A stretch of 64,000 nucleotides of DNA from Candidatus Peribacteraceae bacterium (GCA_028699155.1 JAQVVD010000003.1:1-64000); one strand, 5' to 3'. Counted from the first letter of the stretch, positions 7,632 to 16,888 are shown. Numbers and translations: made by a program. The notes: generated from the sequence alone by a model not told the origin.

Positions 7632-8702
7632 ATGGCTATGACCTACTCCGATATTGTGAACCTCCTCGCAGACGATGCGAAGAACCTTCTGCAGCACGAG
7701 TGCAAGACGATCGCGAAGGAACGTCTGCATCTGCCGGGTCCGGCTTCTATGGAGACGGTTTTCTCCCAGTCCGACCGTTCCAAAGACGTGATAAAGAACT
7801 TAAAGGCGCTGTACGGTCACGGGCGTCTGGCGAATACCGGCTACCTCTCCATCCTGCCCGTAGACCAGGGGATCGAGCATTCGGGCGGCGCATCGTTTGC
7901 CAGGAACCCCGACTACTTCGATCCGGAGAACATCATCAAATTGGCGATAGAAGGCGGATGCAACGGCGTCGCCTCCACCTTCGGCGTGCTGGGAATCATG
8001 GCCAGGAAGTACGCGGACAAGATCCCCTTCATCGTGAAGATCAACCACAACGAGCTGCTCACCTACCCAAACAAATTCGACCAGGTGATGTTCGGCACGG
8101 TGCAGCAGGCGTACGACATGGGCGCCAAGGCAGTGGGTGCGACGATCTACTTCGGATCCGACCAATCCACGCGCCAGATCGTGGAGGTCGGGGAGGCGTT
8201 CGCAGAGGCACACAGGCTGGGCATGTTCACAGTGCTCTGGTGCTACCTGCGCAACAGCAAATTTAAGAAAGACAAGGATTACCACGTCTCCGCAGATCTC
8301 ACAGGACAGGCCAACCACCTGGGCGTGACACTGGAGGCAGACATCATCAAGCAGAAGCTTCCGGAGAATAACGGGGGATACCTGGCGCTCGGGCAGGAGT
8401 CTTCCTACGGCAAGACGGACAAGCGCGTGTACGAGCAGCTCACCAGCGACCACCCGATCGACCTCACGCGCTACCAGGTAGCCAACTGCTACATGGGACG
8501 CATCGGTCTGATCAACTCCGGCGGTGCGAGCGGAGAGAACGACCTGCAACAGGCGGTGGCGACGGCAGTCATCAACAAGCGCGCAGGCGGCTCCGGCCTC
8601 ATCTCCGGTCGCAAAGCCTTCCAGAAGCCCCTCGCTCAGGGGGTGGAGATCCTCAACGCCATCCAGGATGTGTACCTGTGTGAAGAAGTTACTATCGCGT
8701 AA
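7632..8702 (+). CDS. fbaB: class I fructose-bisphosphate aldolase (archaeal/FbaB type)
   Basis: Cleaves fructose-1,6-bisphosphate to two triose phosphates through a Schiff base. 356 residues from ATG 7632 ([10 protein letters not shown]); the open frame reaches back to 7521, but that part overlaps the divergent gene's promoter. Family blocks include [37 protein letters not shown] and, near the end, [16 protein letters not shown], the phosphate-binding end of DhnA-type TIM barrels. No Shine-Dalgarno sequence is seen. This type is typical of archaea and of some bacteria including CPR lineages. The glycosyltransferase that follows starts two bases after its stop. Confidence 0.93.
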   Translation: MAMTYSDIVNLLADDAKNLLQHECKTIAKERLHLPGPASMETVFSQSDRSKDVIKNLKALYGHGRLANTGYLSILPVDQGIEHSGGASFARNPDYFDPENIIKLAIEGGCNGVASTFGVLGIMARKYADKIPFIVKINHNELLTYPNKFDQVMFGTVQQAYDMGAKAVGATIYFGSDQSTRQIVEVGEAFAEAHRLGMFTVLWCYLRNSKFKKDKDYHVSADLTGQANHLGVTLEADIIKQKLPENNGGYLALGQESSYGKTDKRVYEQLTSDHPIDLTRYQVANCYMGRIGLINSGGASGENDLQQAVATAVINKRAGGSGLISGRKAFQKPLAQGVEILNAIQDVYLCEEVTIA

Positions 8703-8704
8703 TC

Positions 8705-9643
8705 ATGTCCCAAACTGACAATTTCCCATTCGTCTCCGTCATCATTCCTGTAAAAAATGGTGCAGACAGGTTGCGGCTGTGCCTGGAGGCGCTGAGGCAA
8801 CAAACGTATCCTCGCCATATGTATGAAATTATCGTTGCCGACAATGACTCAACAGATGACATTGCCTCAGTAGCGCGAGCGAACCCCGGCGTGTGTTTCG
8901 TACATGAAAAACTGCCGGGACCTGCCGCTGCCCGTAATGCCGGGGTCGCACAGGCAAAAGGAGAAATGCTGGCATTCACGGATGCAGACTGTATCCCCAA
9001 ACCGGAATGGATTGCAGAGGGAGTGTGCGCCCTTGAACACGCACAGATCATCGGCGGTCGTATCGATGTTATCCCCCCTCGATCACATGCTCCTTCGGTC
9101 ATCGAAAAATATTCCTATGCCACATCTTTTCGACAACATCATTTCGTCAACAACAATTCTTTTGCTGCTACCGGGAATATATTCATGCGCCGCAATACGT
9201 GGGCTGCCGTAGGTCCCTTCGACGCCAGATTGATTGCTCATGAAGATGTGGAATTCTGCCATAGGGCTAAAAAAAAGGGCATAGAGACCGTCTATGCACA
9301 CGCAGCTGTCGTTACACACCCTATACATTACAGCAACGTTGCTTCCCTTCTCCGTAAAGTCGCATACCACACACGGGGATCCGTGCAGTACTGGCGTTTG
9401 CAAGGTGGACATACGATGCCGCTTTTCTCTGCCTTGCTGAAGGACATATTCCCCATTGATGCGCTCTCGCGCACTACATCCCGTAGGCGCGAAGTTGGCT
9501 GTATGCGGATGCCTATCCTGCTCATTGCAACGATACGAATATTTCTTTTCGGACCCATTCAATTCTTTTCGCGGCTCTATTTTGCGGCACAAGGAAATCG
9601 AATCTTTATGAGGCAATACGCCCCGCCTGAGAAAGGCATTTGA
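8705..9643 (+). CDS. family 2 glycosyltransferase
   Basis: 312 residues. The GT2 (GT-A fold) core is clear: VSVIIPVKNG at 10-19, IVADNDSTDD, AARNAGVAQAKGE and the metal-binding FTDADC (about 91-96). HEDVEFCHRAKKKG is the acceptor/catalytic block. The C-terminal third (about 230-300) has hydrophobic stretches and may dock to the membrane. It probably adds a sugar to a lipid-linked or surface glycan; donor and acceptor are unknown. It starts two bases after fbaB, so the two are co-transcribed, and a terminator follows at 9664. Its codon use is visibly more AT-rich than fbaB, which suggests separate acquisition. Confidence 0.88.
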   Translation: MSQTDNFPFVSVIIPVKNGADRLRLCLEALRQQTYPRHMYEIIVADNDSTDDIASVARANPGVCFVHEKLPGPAAARNAGVAQAKGEMLAFTDADCIPKPEWIAEGVCALEHAQIIGGRIDVIPPRSHAPSVIEKYSYATSFRQHHFVNNNSFAATGNIFMRRNTWAAVGPFDARLIAHEDVEFCHRAKKKGIETVYAHAAVVTHPIHYSNVASLLRKVAYHTRGSVQYWRLQGGHTMPLFSALLKDIFPIDALSRTTSRRREVGCMRMPILLIATIRIFLFGPIQFFSRLYFAAQGNRIFMRQYAPPEKGI

Positions 9644-9663
9644 TAGATTTGAACAGGGAAGAA

Positions 9664-9695
9664 GGGGCGCGGCATCCATGCCAGCGCCCCTCTTT
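9664..9695. terminator. terminator after the glycosyltransferase, probably bidirectional
   Basis: GGGGCGC and GCGCCCC arms with an inner GGCA/TGCC, followed by TCTTT on the plus strand; on the minus strand the T-run is weaker. It sits between convergent genes. Confidence 0.75.
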
Positions 9696-9697
9696 GA

Positions 9698-10174
9698 TCA
9701 CGCCTGCCGCGTCTCGCGCTTCGCGCGCGCGTTGGCGATCGTCTTGCCGATGATCGCGCCGAAGATGCGCTCCAGTTCGCCCGCTTCCTTCAGCAGGCCT
9801 TCGCGCATCTCCTCGGACCGCTCCTCGAGGTCCCCCTCGAGGAGAGCCAGCCAGTGCGCGCTCTGGCGCGACTGGCGGCGGCAGTTGCCCATGTTGCGCA
9901 GGAACTCCTCGCGGCTGCCGGACTCGTCCGCATCGATGTACGACGCGCCGAGCAGGCCGGAAGAGCGAACGAGGTTGCGGCAGTCACTCAGCGACGCCAG
10001 CGTGCGCGGCGTCTTGCGAATGAACGTGCGCGCATCCCGCGCAAAGGTAGATGTCCGCCCGCGCAGATCTGCCTTGCGCGCCGCTGCGTCTGTCTTTGCC
10101 TCATACGAGGCAGTCTGTTCCTCCGCAGCCTTGGCGACGGGGGAGCCTGTGGTGGATGATTTGGTGGTAGGCAT
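9698..10174 (-). CDS. four-helix-bundle protein (23S rRNA-IVP family-like)
   Basis: 158 residues from ATG 10174 (MPTTKSSTTG). After a 45-residue charged tail, the pattern ARTFIRKTPRTL ... LVRSSGLLGASYIDAD ... SREEFLRNMGNCRRQSRQSA matches the four-helix-bundle family first seen inside 23S rRNA intervening sequences and common in CPR genomes. Members form pentameric rings and bind nucleic acid; one relative (Avd) assists diversity-generating retroelements. I see no template repeat or reverse transcriptase here. The upstream ATG at 10294 would add an unrelated Cys/Arg-rich tail and is unlikely. Confidence 0.7.
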   Translation of the reverse strand: MPTTKSSTTGSPVAKAAEEQTASYEAKTDAAARKADLRGRTSTFARDARTFIRKTPRTLASLSDCRNLVRSSGLLGASYIDADESGSREEFLRNMGNCRRQSRQSAHWLALLEGDLEERSEEMREGLLKEAGELERIFGAIIGKTIANARAKRETRQA

Positions 10175-10275
10175 GCACGCAAAGTACGGCTGTCTCCTCA
10201 ATCGCGGAAGATGCCGGAGGAACACATAAGCATCCTTTATGGTTTTTTGCGCTTTGCAAAGCCCACAATGACGTT

Positions 10276-11268
10276 CTACGTTCCCGGAGAACACTTCTGA
10301 TTTCTCCTCATTCCATAGGATCGAGAATGTATGAAAAAATCATAGAGTCTCTGCATGCCGTAGGAGACCACGAAAATAACCGGCACACATATGCATGCCA
10401 GATAGAACACCTGCCAGAGTTGCCCCTCCGGGAAATACAGTATTGTAAGAATCCGATACAGCACCCGGTGGAAGAGGTACATCGTGTACATCGCATAGGC
10501 AACCGGTGCAAGAATGCGCGCCATGGCGCTCATGCGCCACTGGGAGAGGAACAACAACAAAAATGTCGGTATGATGGCTGTCAGCGGAACATCTGAGATA
10601 AACCGCAGAAACGGAACCTGAATAGGATCCATGGCCATCGCGATGCTTGCCGCGCTGGCTGCCACGAGCAATGTCCATAGCCCAGCGTGCATTCGCCCCG
10701 ATGCCCCTTGCATTCTGCGCCGCAACAGCAAGCCCCATGTAAACGCAGGAAAATGCAGGAGGATTCGAGGGCTGAATGGCACTCCAAAAAAACCGAGGCA
10801 CAGATGCAGGCCAATGAACGCAGCAACTGTCAGCACAAAACGCGGCGCTGTCGTGCAGAATCGCGCCAAGAACGGAGCGAGTATGTAGAATTGAAGAAGC
10901 ATAACGATGTACCAGAGCGTCATAGGCAACGGCAATGCATACATCGATGTGAGAAATACGGCTTTTATGAGCCTTTCGGGCGATTCCAAACCCGAAACGT
11001 AAAAACAGGCAACCGCCAGGAGGAATAAAGGGTAGATGCGAATGACGCGATTGCGGTAAAAGGCCAGAGGAGACTCATGAGCCGCTTTCGGGAACAGCAG
11101 GTACCCCGATGAAAACGTGAATGTACCCATGACGACCGTAATCATCCGGAGTGTCAGCCAGTTTGTGTACCCGGGGAACGCATCTGTGTAGTTAAACAGA
11201 TGCCAATACCCAACGATGAACAGTATCGCAACACTCCGTACAATTGTGAGTGCATGACTCTGATTCAT
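10276..11268 (-). CDS. acyltransferase 3 (OafA/NodX-like) membrane protein
   Basis: 330 residues with about ten hydrophobic segments. The N-terminal ALTIVRSVAILFIVGYWHLF carries the family histidine in the first membrane span; FYRNRVIRIYPLFLL is the conserved RxxRIxP block. Such proteins transfer acetyl or other acyl groups to surface polysaccharide. Start ATG 11268 (MNQSHALT) has a CAGGAA upstream; earlier in-frame starts (11322, 11295) are less likely. Substrate unknown, but it fits with the surface glycan genes nearby. Confidence 0.85.
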   Translation of the reverse strand: MNQSHALTIVRSVAILFIVGYWHLFNYTDAFPGYTNWLTLRMITVVMGTFTFSSGYLLFPKAAHESPLAFYRNRVIRIYPLFLLAVACFYVSGLESPERLIKAVFLTSMYALPLPMTLWYIVMLLQFYILAPFLARFCTTAPRFVLTVAAFIGLHLCLGFFGVPFSPRILLHFPAFTWGLLLRRRMQGASGRMHAGLWTLLVAASAASIAMAMDPIQVPFLRFISDVPLTAIIPTFLLLFLSQWRMSAMARILAPVAYAMYTMYLFHRVLYRILTILYFPEGQLWQVFYLACICVPVIFVVSYGMQRLYDFFIHSRSYGMRRNQKCSPGT

Positions 11269-11388
11269 TGGCAATTCCTGTGTTTTTCTCTCTTGCATAG
11301 CGCCAACAATAACACAGCACATGCCCCGATCAATGCATCCGCTGCGCGTCTGCCTTCGGCGCGGTGCCGGTGGATGAGGAAGAGCACA

Positions 11389-12633
11389 TCACACTTTCAG
11401 GTGCTCTCTATTCACCACGAGCTGCTGCCCGATGGCGAAGAGCGTGCTGATTCCCCAGTAGAGCGATACCGCCGCCGGGAACTTGATTGCGGAGAATCCG
11501 ATCATGAACGGCAGCCCGTACATCATCACCTTCTGCTGCATCTGCTGCGATTGCAGGGCATCTTCCGGCTTCTTCTCCTTCTTCGGCGTCACGTCGATCA
11601 CATCCTTCTTGCCATTCTTCTTCTTGCGGTTTGCGATGGCGAAGCTCAGTTTCATCTGCAGGAACTGCAGGATGACAAGGAGCGGCGGGAAGATGTACAC
11701 GCTGGGCCTCGTGAGGTCAAAGCCGAGGAAATTGGTGCCGAATTGCCATGTGAGATTCTGGTACGGCGCGTAGAGCAGATGCCGGGAAAGTTCGAGCGCG
11801 GCCCCGTCCTGAATGACGTAGAAGAGCCCGATGAGGAAAGGGAACTGTAGGAGGATGGGCAGGCACGACTGGAACGGATTGATCTTCTCCTGCTTCCAGA
11901 GCTTGAGCGTCTCCTGGTTCATGCGCTGCGGGTCTTCTTTGTACTTGCGCCGGATCTCCTCGATCTTCGGCTGAATCAGCTGCAGCTTCTTCTGCCCCTC
12001 CAGCGCGTGCTGCGTGGGGATGAAGAGAATCAGTTTGACGATGATGGTGAGAATGATGATCGCAACCCCCAGGTTGTACCCCGGCGTCAGCGACGCGATG
12101 AGGATGAGGAGGTTGAGCATCGGCTTCGTGATGAACGTGCGGAAGACGTGCGTAATCGAGCCGGGTTCGTAGATCTGGAACTGTGCGGTCAGCTCCTCCC
12201 CACTCCCGGGCAGGGCAAGCGAGAGCGCGTACGTCGCGCGTTCGTTGAAGAGCGAGTACTTCCAGGGCGCCAGGCTGTATTGAATGTGCGCGCCCGCAGG
12301 GATCAGAGTGAGCGGCTCGCAGGGCTGTACGGTTTCCACCGCCGTAAGTGGGATGCGCTGCTCTCCCTCTACCTTCCATACCTGGAACGGCGGCATGGGG
12401 CACGTGTCCGGCAGCGTAATATCCTGCCCGCTCTCGTTGCGAACCGCGATGACAGGGTGATGGTCGCCCTTCACCGTCGCATCGACCGCGCGCATCGTCA
12501 CCACGCTCTGCCCATTCTCCCCCGGCGTCTCCTGTGGCAGGAAGTAACGCATGAGCAGATTGGTGCCCATGTAGATGATCAGAAAAATGAGGGCGAAACG
12601 CACCAGGGACAGAGCTTTGTTCTCTTGTGCCAT
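11389..12633 (-). CDS. yidC: membrane protein insertase YidC
   Basis: Inserts and folds inner-membrane proteins, with or without Sec. 414 residues: an N-terminal anchor (ALSLVRFALIFLIIYMG), a short extracytoplasmic beta domain of about 120 residues (about 40-165), then the conserved 60KD_IMP core with five membrane spans, including LGVAIIILTIIVKLILF, whose arginine-equivalent groove region is followed by the cytoplasmic hairpin EIRRKYKEDPQRMNQE. The C-terminus has a lysine-rich loop before the last spans. It follows rnpA directly with no gap, the usual bacterial order, but jag lies 21 kb away. Confidence 0.95.
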   Translation of the reverse strand: MAQENKALSLVRFALIFLIIYMGTNLLMRYFLPQETPGENGQSVVTMRAVDATVKGDHHPVIAVRNESGQDITLPDTCPMPPFQVWKVEGEQRIPLTAVETVQPCEPLTLIPAGAHIQYSLAPWKYSLFNERATYALSLALPGSGEELTAQFQIYEPGSITHVFRTFITKPMLNLLILIASLTPGYNLGVAIIILTIIVKLILFIPTQHALEGQKKLQLIQPKIEEIRRKYKEDPQRMNQETLKLWKQEKINPFQSCLPILLQFPFLIGLFYVIQDGAALELSRHLLYAPYQNLTWQFGTNFLGFDLTRPSVYIFPPLLVILQFLQMKLSFAIANRKKKNGKKDVIDVTPKKEKKPEDALQSQQMQQKVMMYGLPFMIGFSAIKFPAAVSLYWGISTLFAIGQQLVVNREHLKV

Positions 12634-12990
12634 TCAAACGGTGGAAAGAAATTTTTGCACGTCCTGCAGGATGTCCGCGAACGCACAGTCGAGACTAGAG
12701 GAACGCGGCGCGATCAACAACTGAAGCGTCGGCAATTTTTCCACTTCACGCACGGTGATCCGCAGCGCCTCGCGGCAGCGGCGGCGCATGCGGTTGCGCT
12801 TCACGGCGGATTTTTCCAGCTTGGCGGAAACGGCGGTCCCCACGTAGAGCGCCATTGCAGCGGGGTCGACATTCGGATGCTTGGGAGCTCCGCGGAACCA
12901 GCGGATGGTCATGCATCTGCCCTTCCATACGTTTCCTTTCCTCAGGACGTAATCATTCACCTTTCGCCCGTGGAGACGCGAGAGCTTCAT
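12634..12990 (-). CDS. rnpA: ribonuclease P protein component
   Basis: Basic 118-residue protein that helps the catalytic RNA mature tRNA 5' ends. The signature block KSAVKRNRMRRRCREALR (about 64-81) is the RNR motif of the family. Start ATG 12990 (MKLSRLHGRK); the longer open frame to 13143 runs through the tandem-unit hairpin and is not coding. In most bacteria rpmH precedes rnpA; here the upstream gene is the divergent gatC instead. Confidence 0.93.
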   Translation of the reverse strand: MKLSRLHGRKVNDYVLRKGNVWKGRCMTIRWFRGAPKHPNVDPAAMALYVGTAVSAKLEKSAVKRNRMRRRCREALRITVREVEKLPTLQLLIAPRSSSLDCAFADILQDVQKFLSTV

Positions 12991-13000
12991 GCCACGAGTA

Positions 13001-13109
13001 TGAAATTGAAAATGGAAAATGGAAAATGGAAAATGGTTGAATCTGATATGCCCTTCGGAGGTTACTACCCTCCCCATTTTCAATTCTCCATTTTCAATTT
13101 TCCATTTCC
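13001..13109. repeat. hairpin of AATGGAAA/ATTTTCAA units
   Basis: Left arm 13001-13040 contains four ATGGAAA units; right arm 13072-13109 contains the complementary CATTTTCAATT units. It fills the gap between divergent rnpA and gatC, and the proposed gatC -35 lies in its right arm. Confidence 0.7.
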
Positions 13110-13128
13110 TGCAGTGCTGCGCTATTCT
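13100..13128 (+). promoter_or_regulatory. gatC promoter, leaderless type
   Basis: TTCCAT (13100-13105), 17-base spacer, TATTCT (13123-13128), then eight bases to the gatC ATG, with no ribosome site possible between. Confidence 0.5.
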
Positions 13129-13136
13129 CCTCGCGT

Positions 13137-13433
13137 ATGGCAACCATAAGCCACGACGATGTCCGGCACATCGCGAAGCTCTGCCGCCTCTCGCTTGAGG
13201 AGGACAAGGTGGAGAAATTCAGCAAGGAACTCACATCGATCCTCACGTACATCGATCGCCTGCAGGAGGTGGATACCAAGGGAGTGGAACCGCTTAAGAG
13301 CGTCACCGGGCTGACGAATGCAATGCGGGAAGATGCCGTGCGGGCAGACGGCACATCGCCGGATGCGCTGCTTGAGTGCAGCCCGTTGCCCGTCGTAGAC
13401 CGCCAAATTCAAACGCCTTCTGCGCATGGGTAA
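13137..13433 (+). CDS. gatC: Asp-tRNA(Asn)/Glu-tRNA(Gln) amidotransferase subunit C
   Basis: Small 98-residue subunit that stabilises the GatCAB complex, which converts misacylated Glu-tRNA(Gln) and Asp-tRNA(Asn) to Gln- and Asn-tRNA. Typical features are DDVRHIAKLCRLSL at the N-terminus, then KELTSILTYIDRLQEVDT and NAMREDAV. It overlaps gatA by eight bases. gatB is not in this window. Confidence 0.95.
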   Translation: MATISHDDVRHIAKLCRLSLEEDKVEKFSKELTSILTYIDRLQEVDTKGVEPLKSVTGLTNAMREDAVRADGTSPDALLECSPLPVVDRQIQTPSAHG

Positions 13434-14913
13434 CATCTCTTCGCTCACCATCGCGCAGGCACACGAGAAATTGCGCTCCAAAGCAATCAGTTCCGTCGAA
13501 CTGGTACAGTCGTGCATCGACCGGATCGAGCAGGTGGATTCGAAAATCAATGCAATCGTACATCGGAATTTTGAGGAAGCATTGGAGTGCGCGAAAGAGG
13601 TGGATGCAGCGGGGAAGTTCGACCACCCGCTCGCCGGCATCCCGTACCTCGCGAAAGATGTGTTCTGCGAGGAGGGAGTGAAGACGACTGCGTGCTCGAA
13701 TGTCCTGCGTGAGAAGGACTACGTGGCGCCGTTTGATTCCACCACGACCAAACGGTTGAAAGCCGTTGGCGCAATCAGCTTGGGCAAAACCAATACGGAC
13801 GAATTCACGCAGGGGGCGAGCACGGAGAGTTCCTGCTACGGCGTGACTGCCTGCCCGTGGGATACGGAGCGTGTTGCGGGAGGTTCCTCCGGCGGATCGG
13901 CAGCCGCCGTTGCGGCAGATGAGTGCATCTTCGCGCTGGGGACCGATACGGGCGGCTCCATCCGCCAGCCTGCCGGCTTCTGCGGATGCACGGGCATGCG
14001 CATGACCTACGGCCGAACCAGCCGGTACGGCGTGATGAGCATGGCAAGCTCACTCGATACCATCGGCGGGCTCACCAGGAACGTAGAGGACTACGCCCTG
14101 CTCCTCTCTGCAATCGCGGGGCAGGATCCCCTGGATGCTACGACATCTGATCGGGAGGTGCCCGATTACGTTTCAGCCCTAAAGGAAGGCATAAAAGGCA
14201 TGAAGATAGGATTGCCGAAAGAGTACTTTATTGAGGGGATAGACCCGCAAGTGGAAGCTGCTGTTCGCAATGCCGCAGATGTCCTGAAGGGGTTGGGGGC
14301 AAAGATCACGGAGATCTCACTGCCGCATACGCAGTACGCCATCGCGACCTACTACATCATCGTGCCGTCGGAAGTGAGTTCTAATATGGCGCGATACGAT
14401 GGCATTCGCTACGGCCACACCCCACTCCGCCAAAGCTCCGCGGGGCAGGCGGAAGAAGCAAACGACCTGATCGACTACTACTTCAAGGCGCGCTCAGCCG
14501 GATTCGGAGACGAGGTGAAGCGGCGCATCATGATCGGCACGTACGCGCTCTCCGCCGGGTACTTCGATGCGTACTACCGGCAGGCACAGAGAGTGCGCGC
14601 ACTCATCAAGCACGATTTCGATGAAGCATTTCAGAAAGTGGATGTGATTCTTTCGCCCGTCTCCCCGACTCCGGCATTCAAGATCGGCGCGCATGAGAAT
14701 GATCCGCTCGCACTCTACCTGGAAGATATTTTCACTGTCTCCCAGCCACTGGCCGGTGTTCCTGCACTCTCGATCCCCTGCGGATTCTCGAAAGAGAATC
14801 TGCCGATAGGCCTGCAACTCACCGGACCGCAGTGGGGCGAAGACACGCTCCTGAAGGTTGGCTACGCCTACGAGCAGGCGACGGATTGGCTTACAAAGAA
14901 GCCTGCACTCTAG
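13426..14913 (+). CDS. gatA: Asp-tRNA(Asn)/Glu-tRNA(Gln) amidotransferase subunit A
   Basis: Amidase subunit that releases ammonia from glutamine for tRNA transamidation. 495 residues, normal length. The amidase signature GGSSGGSAAAVAADE (about 149-163) with downstream GTDTGGSIRQPAGFCG carries the Ser-cisSer pair, and the catalytic lysine is in the LAKDVFCEEG block (about 74-83). It is co-transcribed with gatC (overlapping start), and the frame is intact. Confidence 0.96.
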   Translation: MGNISSLTIAQAHEKLRSKAISSVELVQSCIDRIEQVDSKINAIVHRNFEEALECAKEVDAAGKFDHPLAGIPYLAKDVFCEEGVKTTACSNVLREKDYVAPFDSTTTKRLKAVGAISLGKTNTDEFTQGASTESSCYGVTACPWDTERVAGGSSGGSAAAVAADECIFALGTDTGGSIRQPAGFCGCTGMRMTYGRTSRYGVMSMASSLDTIGGLTRNVEDYALLLSAIAGQDPLDATTSDREVPDYVSALKEGIKGMKIGLPKEYFIEGIDPQVEAAVRNAADVLKGLGAKITEISLPHTQYAIATYYIIVPSEVSSNMARYDGIRYGHTPLRQSSAGQAEEANDLIDYYFKARSAGFGDEVKRRIMIGTYALSAGYFDAYYRQAQRVRALIKHDFDEAFQKVDVILSPVSPTPAFKIGAHENDPLALYLEDIFTVSQPLAGVPALSIPCGFSKENLPIGLQLTGPQWGEDTLLKVGYAYEQATDWLTKKPAL

Positions 14914-14958
14914 CAAGCAGAGCTGAACGCTTACCCTCCCGCTGGAAAACGGCGCGTT

Positions 14959-15333
14959 TCAGCGAATCGAAGAGTGCTCGCCCCGCTTCTTCTCTTCTTC
15001 CGCATGACGCACGCACACTGCCGCGACGCGCTGCAAATCTCTGTGCGTAATCCGTGCACCGTCATGAAAAAATAGTGCTAGGCTCTCCTGCGCATCCGCA
15101 ATCACTGCTGCGGTTTCAGCAGTGGTGAGCCATTCCTCCTGCGCGGGTCCCACGCGCATTGCTTCCTGATTCACTGCGCCAGCCAGGCAATCACGCCAGT
15201 TCACTCTGCGTTGGTCAATGGCTTGCTCGCCTGGCGATTGCGGGGATTGAATCAATTGTGCCTCATCTGCTTCCGGTGTTCTGAGGGGTTCTGCTGTAGG
15301 CATAGGATAGGGGTAATACTTTTCGAAGAGCAA
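14959..15333 (-). CDS. hypothetical protein next to the IS element
   Basis: Up to 124 residues, no family recognised. The sequence is charged and helical (PEADEAQLIQ, TAAVIADAQESLALFFHDG) and ends EEKKRGEHSSIR. Two starts are possible: TTG 15333 with GAAGG five bases upstream, or ATG 15303 (MPTAEPL). A TTGACT-16-TATTTT pair at about 15332-15357 would favour the ATG. The IS481-like element is inserted about 30 bases upstream of this gene's start region and its target duplication abuts the putative -35, so expression may have been altered by the insertion. Confidence 0.45.
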   Translation of the reverse strand: MLFEKYYPYPMPTAEPLRTPEADEAQLIQSPQSPGEQAIDQRRVNWRDCLAGAVNQEAMRVGPAQEEWLTTAETAAVIADAQESLALFFHDGARITHRDLQRVAAVCVRHAEEEKKRGEHSSIR

Positions 15334-15364
15334 AATACCCTTCTATCAAAATTAGTCAACCCTA

Positions 15365-16299
15365 TGTAATGGTTCAATACCTTCGCATCACCCTGCGTTA
15401 CGGTATGGACATGTCCTACACCACCAATCCGCACTTTCCCCGTCTGCGCCTCGAAGCAGCGAGACTTGTTTTGAAGGATGGCTGGAGCACCCGCGAAGTC
15501 GCCCGACACACGGGCTTCAACCAGAGCAGCATCGTCCGTTGGGTGAACTATGCGAAATTGAATCATGTTGACCATACCATCCCCACACAAAGCTCACGAC
15601 CGCATCATCATCCGCGGCAACTGTCCTCAGACGTCGTGCATGCCATTCTGGAGTACCGGCAGAAACACCGGCGTTGTGCTGAGGTATTGCACTACCTCCT
15701 CACGAAGGATGGATATATTGTCAGTCTTTCCAGTGTGAAACGCACGCTGAAGCGAGCAGGCGTGACCCGGTATTCCAAATGGAAGCGCTGGCACCGGTAC
15801 GAGCCTCGTCCGATGCCCGAAAAGCCGGGTCTCCTCGTGGAAATCGACACCATCGTCGATGGACAGTTCACGGATCGTCTTTACATCTACACACTCATCG
15901 ATGTCTGCTCCCGCTGGACATACGCATACCCTCTGGAGAAGATCAGCACGCACGCAAGTTGGGCATTCGTACGGTCGGCACAGAAAGAACTCCCGTTTCC
16001 TCTCAGGCTGCTGCAATCAGATCATGGTGCTGAATTCTCCAAACACTTCAGCAAGCAACTTCTCGCTCATGATATTCAGCATCGTCATACGCATGTCCGC
16101 AGTCCCACGGAGAACGGACACCTCGAACGGTTCAATCGGACGATCCAGGAAGAATGCCTGAATAGAATTCCAAAGACGCTTCAGGCGTACCGTAAAGCCA
16201 TTCCGGAATACCTGCATTTCTACAACACGGAAAGACCTCATATGGCTCTTCAAATGCAAACGCCTCTCAAAGTGATGCAAAGCTATTGATTCTTAAACA
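15365..16299 (+). mobile_element. IS481-like insertion sequence with 5-bp target duplication
   Basis: A 935-base element bounded by TGT...ACA ends. The left end TGTAATGGTTCAATA and the reverse complement of the right end TGTTTAAGAATCAATA are imperfect inverted repeats. The same five bases CCCTA flank it at 15360-15364 and 16300-16304, a clear target duplication. It carries one transposase gene that is intact, so the copy looks recent and possibly active. Confidence 0.8.
15405..16289 (+). CDS. IS481 family transposase (DDE/rve)
   Basis: 294 residues from ATG 15405. An N-terminal helix-turn-helix (STREVARHTGFNQSSIVRWV) binds the element ends. The integrase core follows: VEIDTIVDG (first Asp), LQSDHGAEF (second Asp) and ENGHLERFNRTIQEE (Glu), then the typical YLHFYNTERPHMAL tail. 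The frame can be opened back to 15369, but that ATG is inside the terminal repeat. It has no disabling mutation. Confidence 0.9.
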   Translation: MDMSYTTNPHFPRLRLEAARLVLKDGWSTREVARHTGFNQSSIVRWVNYAKLNHVDHTIPTQSSRPHHHPRQLSSDVVHAILEYRQKHRRCAEVLHYLLTKDGYIVSLSSVKRTLKRAGVTRYSKWKRWHRYEPRPMPEKPGLLVEIDTIVDGQFTDRLYIYTLIDVCSRWTYAYPLEKISTHASWAFVRSAQKELPFPLRLLQSDHGAEFSKHFSKQLLAHDIQHRHTHVRSPTENGHLERFNRTIQEECLNRIPKTLQAYRKAIPEYLHFYNTERPHMALQMQTPLKVMQSY

Positions 16300-16345
16300 C
16301 CCTAGAAGGAGGCCTTTCCGCTCACACTCTTCCGCCCGGTGCGGG

Positions 16346-16750
16346 TTAGAAGAGTTCTCTCTTGATGAGCAACCGCTCCAGGCTCCATGCCCCGGCGCCG
16401 TAGAGGAAGAGCACTACGAATGCGGCAATGTAGAGCAATGGGAGCTCCCCCCTGTTCTGGATCGGGAGCAGCCCGTTGCCCATATGCGCCGTAGTGTAGG
16501 CTCCGATGAGCAGTATGGTTCCCAATACCGCCACGAGCCTCGTCCACACCCCAAAGAAGATGGCCAGACCGCCGGCCAGTTCACAGAGGCCGATGAATCC
16601 CATGAACCCGTTCACCTGGAAACCGCCATCCAGCATGCCGAGCTTCTGCAGCCCATGCTGGAGGAAGAGGAAGCCGACGAGAATGCGGAACAGGAGGTAG
16701 AGCGGCTGGCTGCCCGCATGCGCGATTCTGGAGAAGAGTGGCGTTGTCAT
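16346..16750 (-). CDS. DoxX family membrane protein
   Basis: 134 residues with four membrane spans (about 15-35, 50-70, 74-92, 102-120). The start LLFRILVGFLFLQHGLQKLG and GFMGFIGLCELAGGLAIFFG are typical of DoxX, a small quinone-oxidoreductase-related or scaffold family without a settled bacterial role. It is a single gene between the IS element and the GIY-YIG gene. No clear promoter or terminator was identified. Confidence 0.85.
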   Translation of the reverse strand: MTTPLFSRIAHAGSQPLYLLFRILVGFLFLQHGLQKLGMLDGGFQVNGFMGFIGLCELAGGLAIFFGVWTRLVAVLGTILLIGAYTTAHMGNGLLPIQNRGELPLLYIAAFVVLFLYGAGAWSLERLLIKRELF

Positions 16751-16888
16751 AGAGAGAATGATGAAAGTGCCACCAGTATGGATCGCAACGCCGTATTCTT
16801 ACAGTTCACCAGAACGGGAATTGTGTGGGATGTTACAGAAAATGGCTGGTCACAATAGAAATACCTGAGAGAAACCTGCGGCTTCCTC

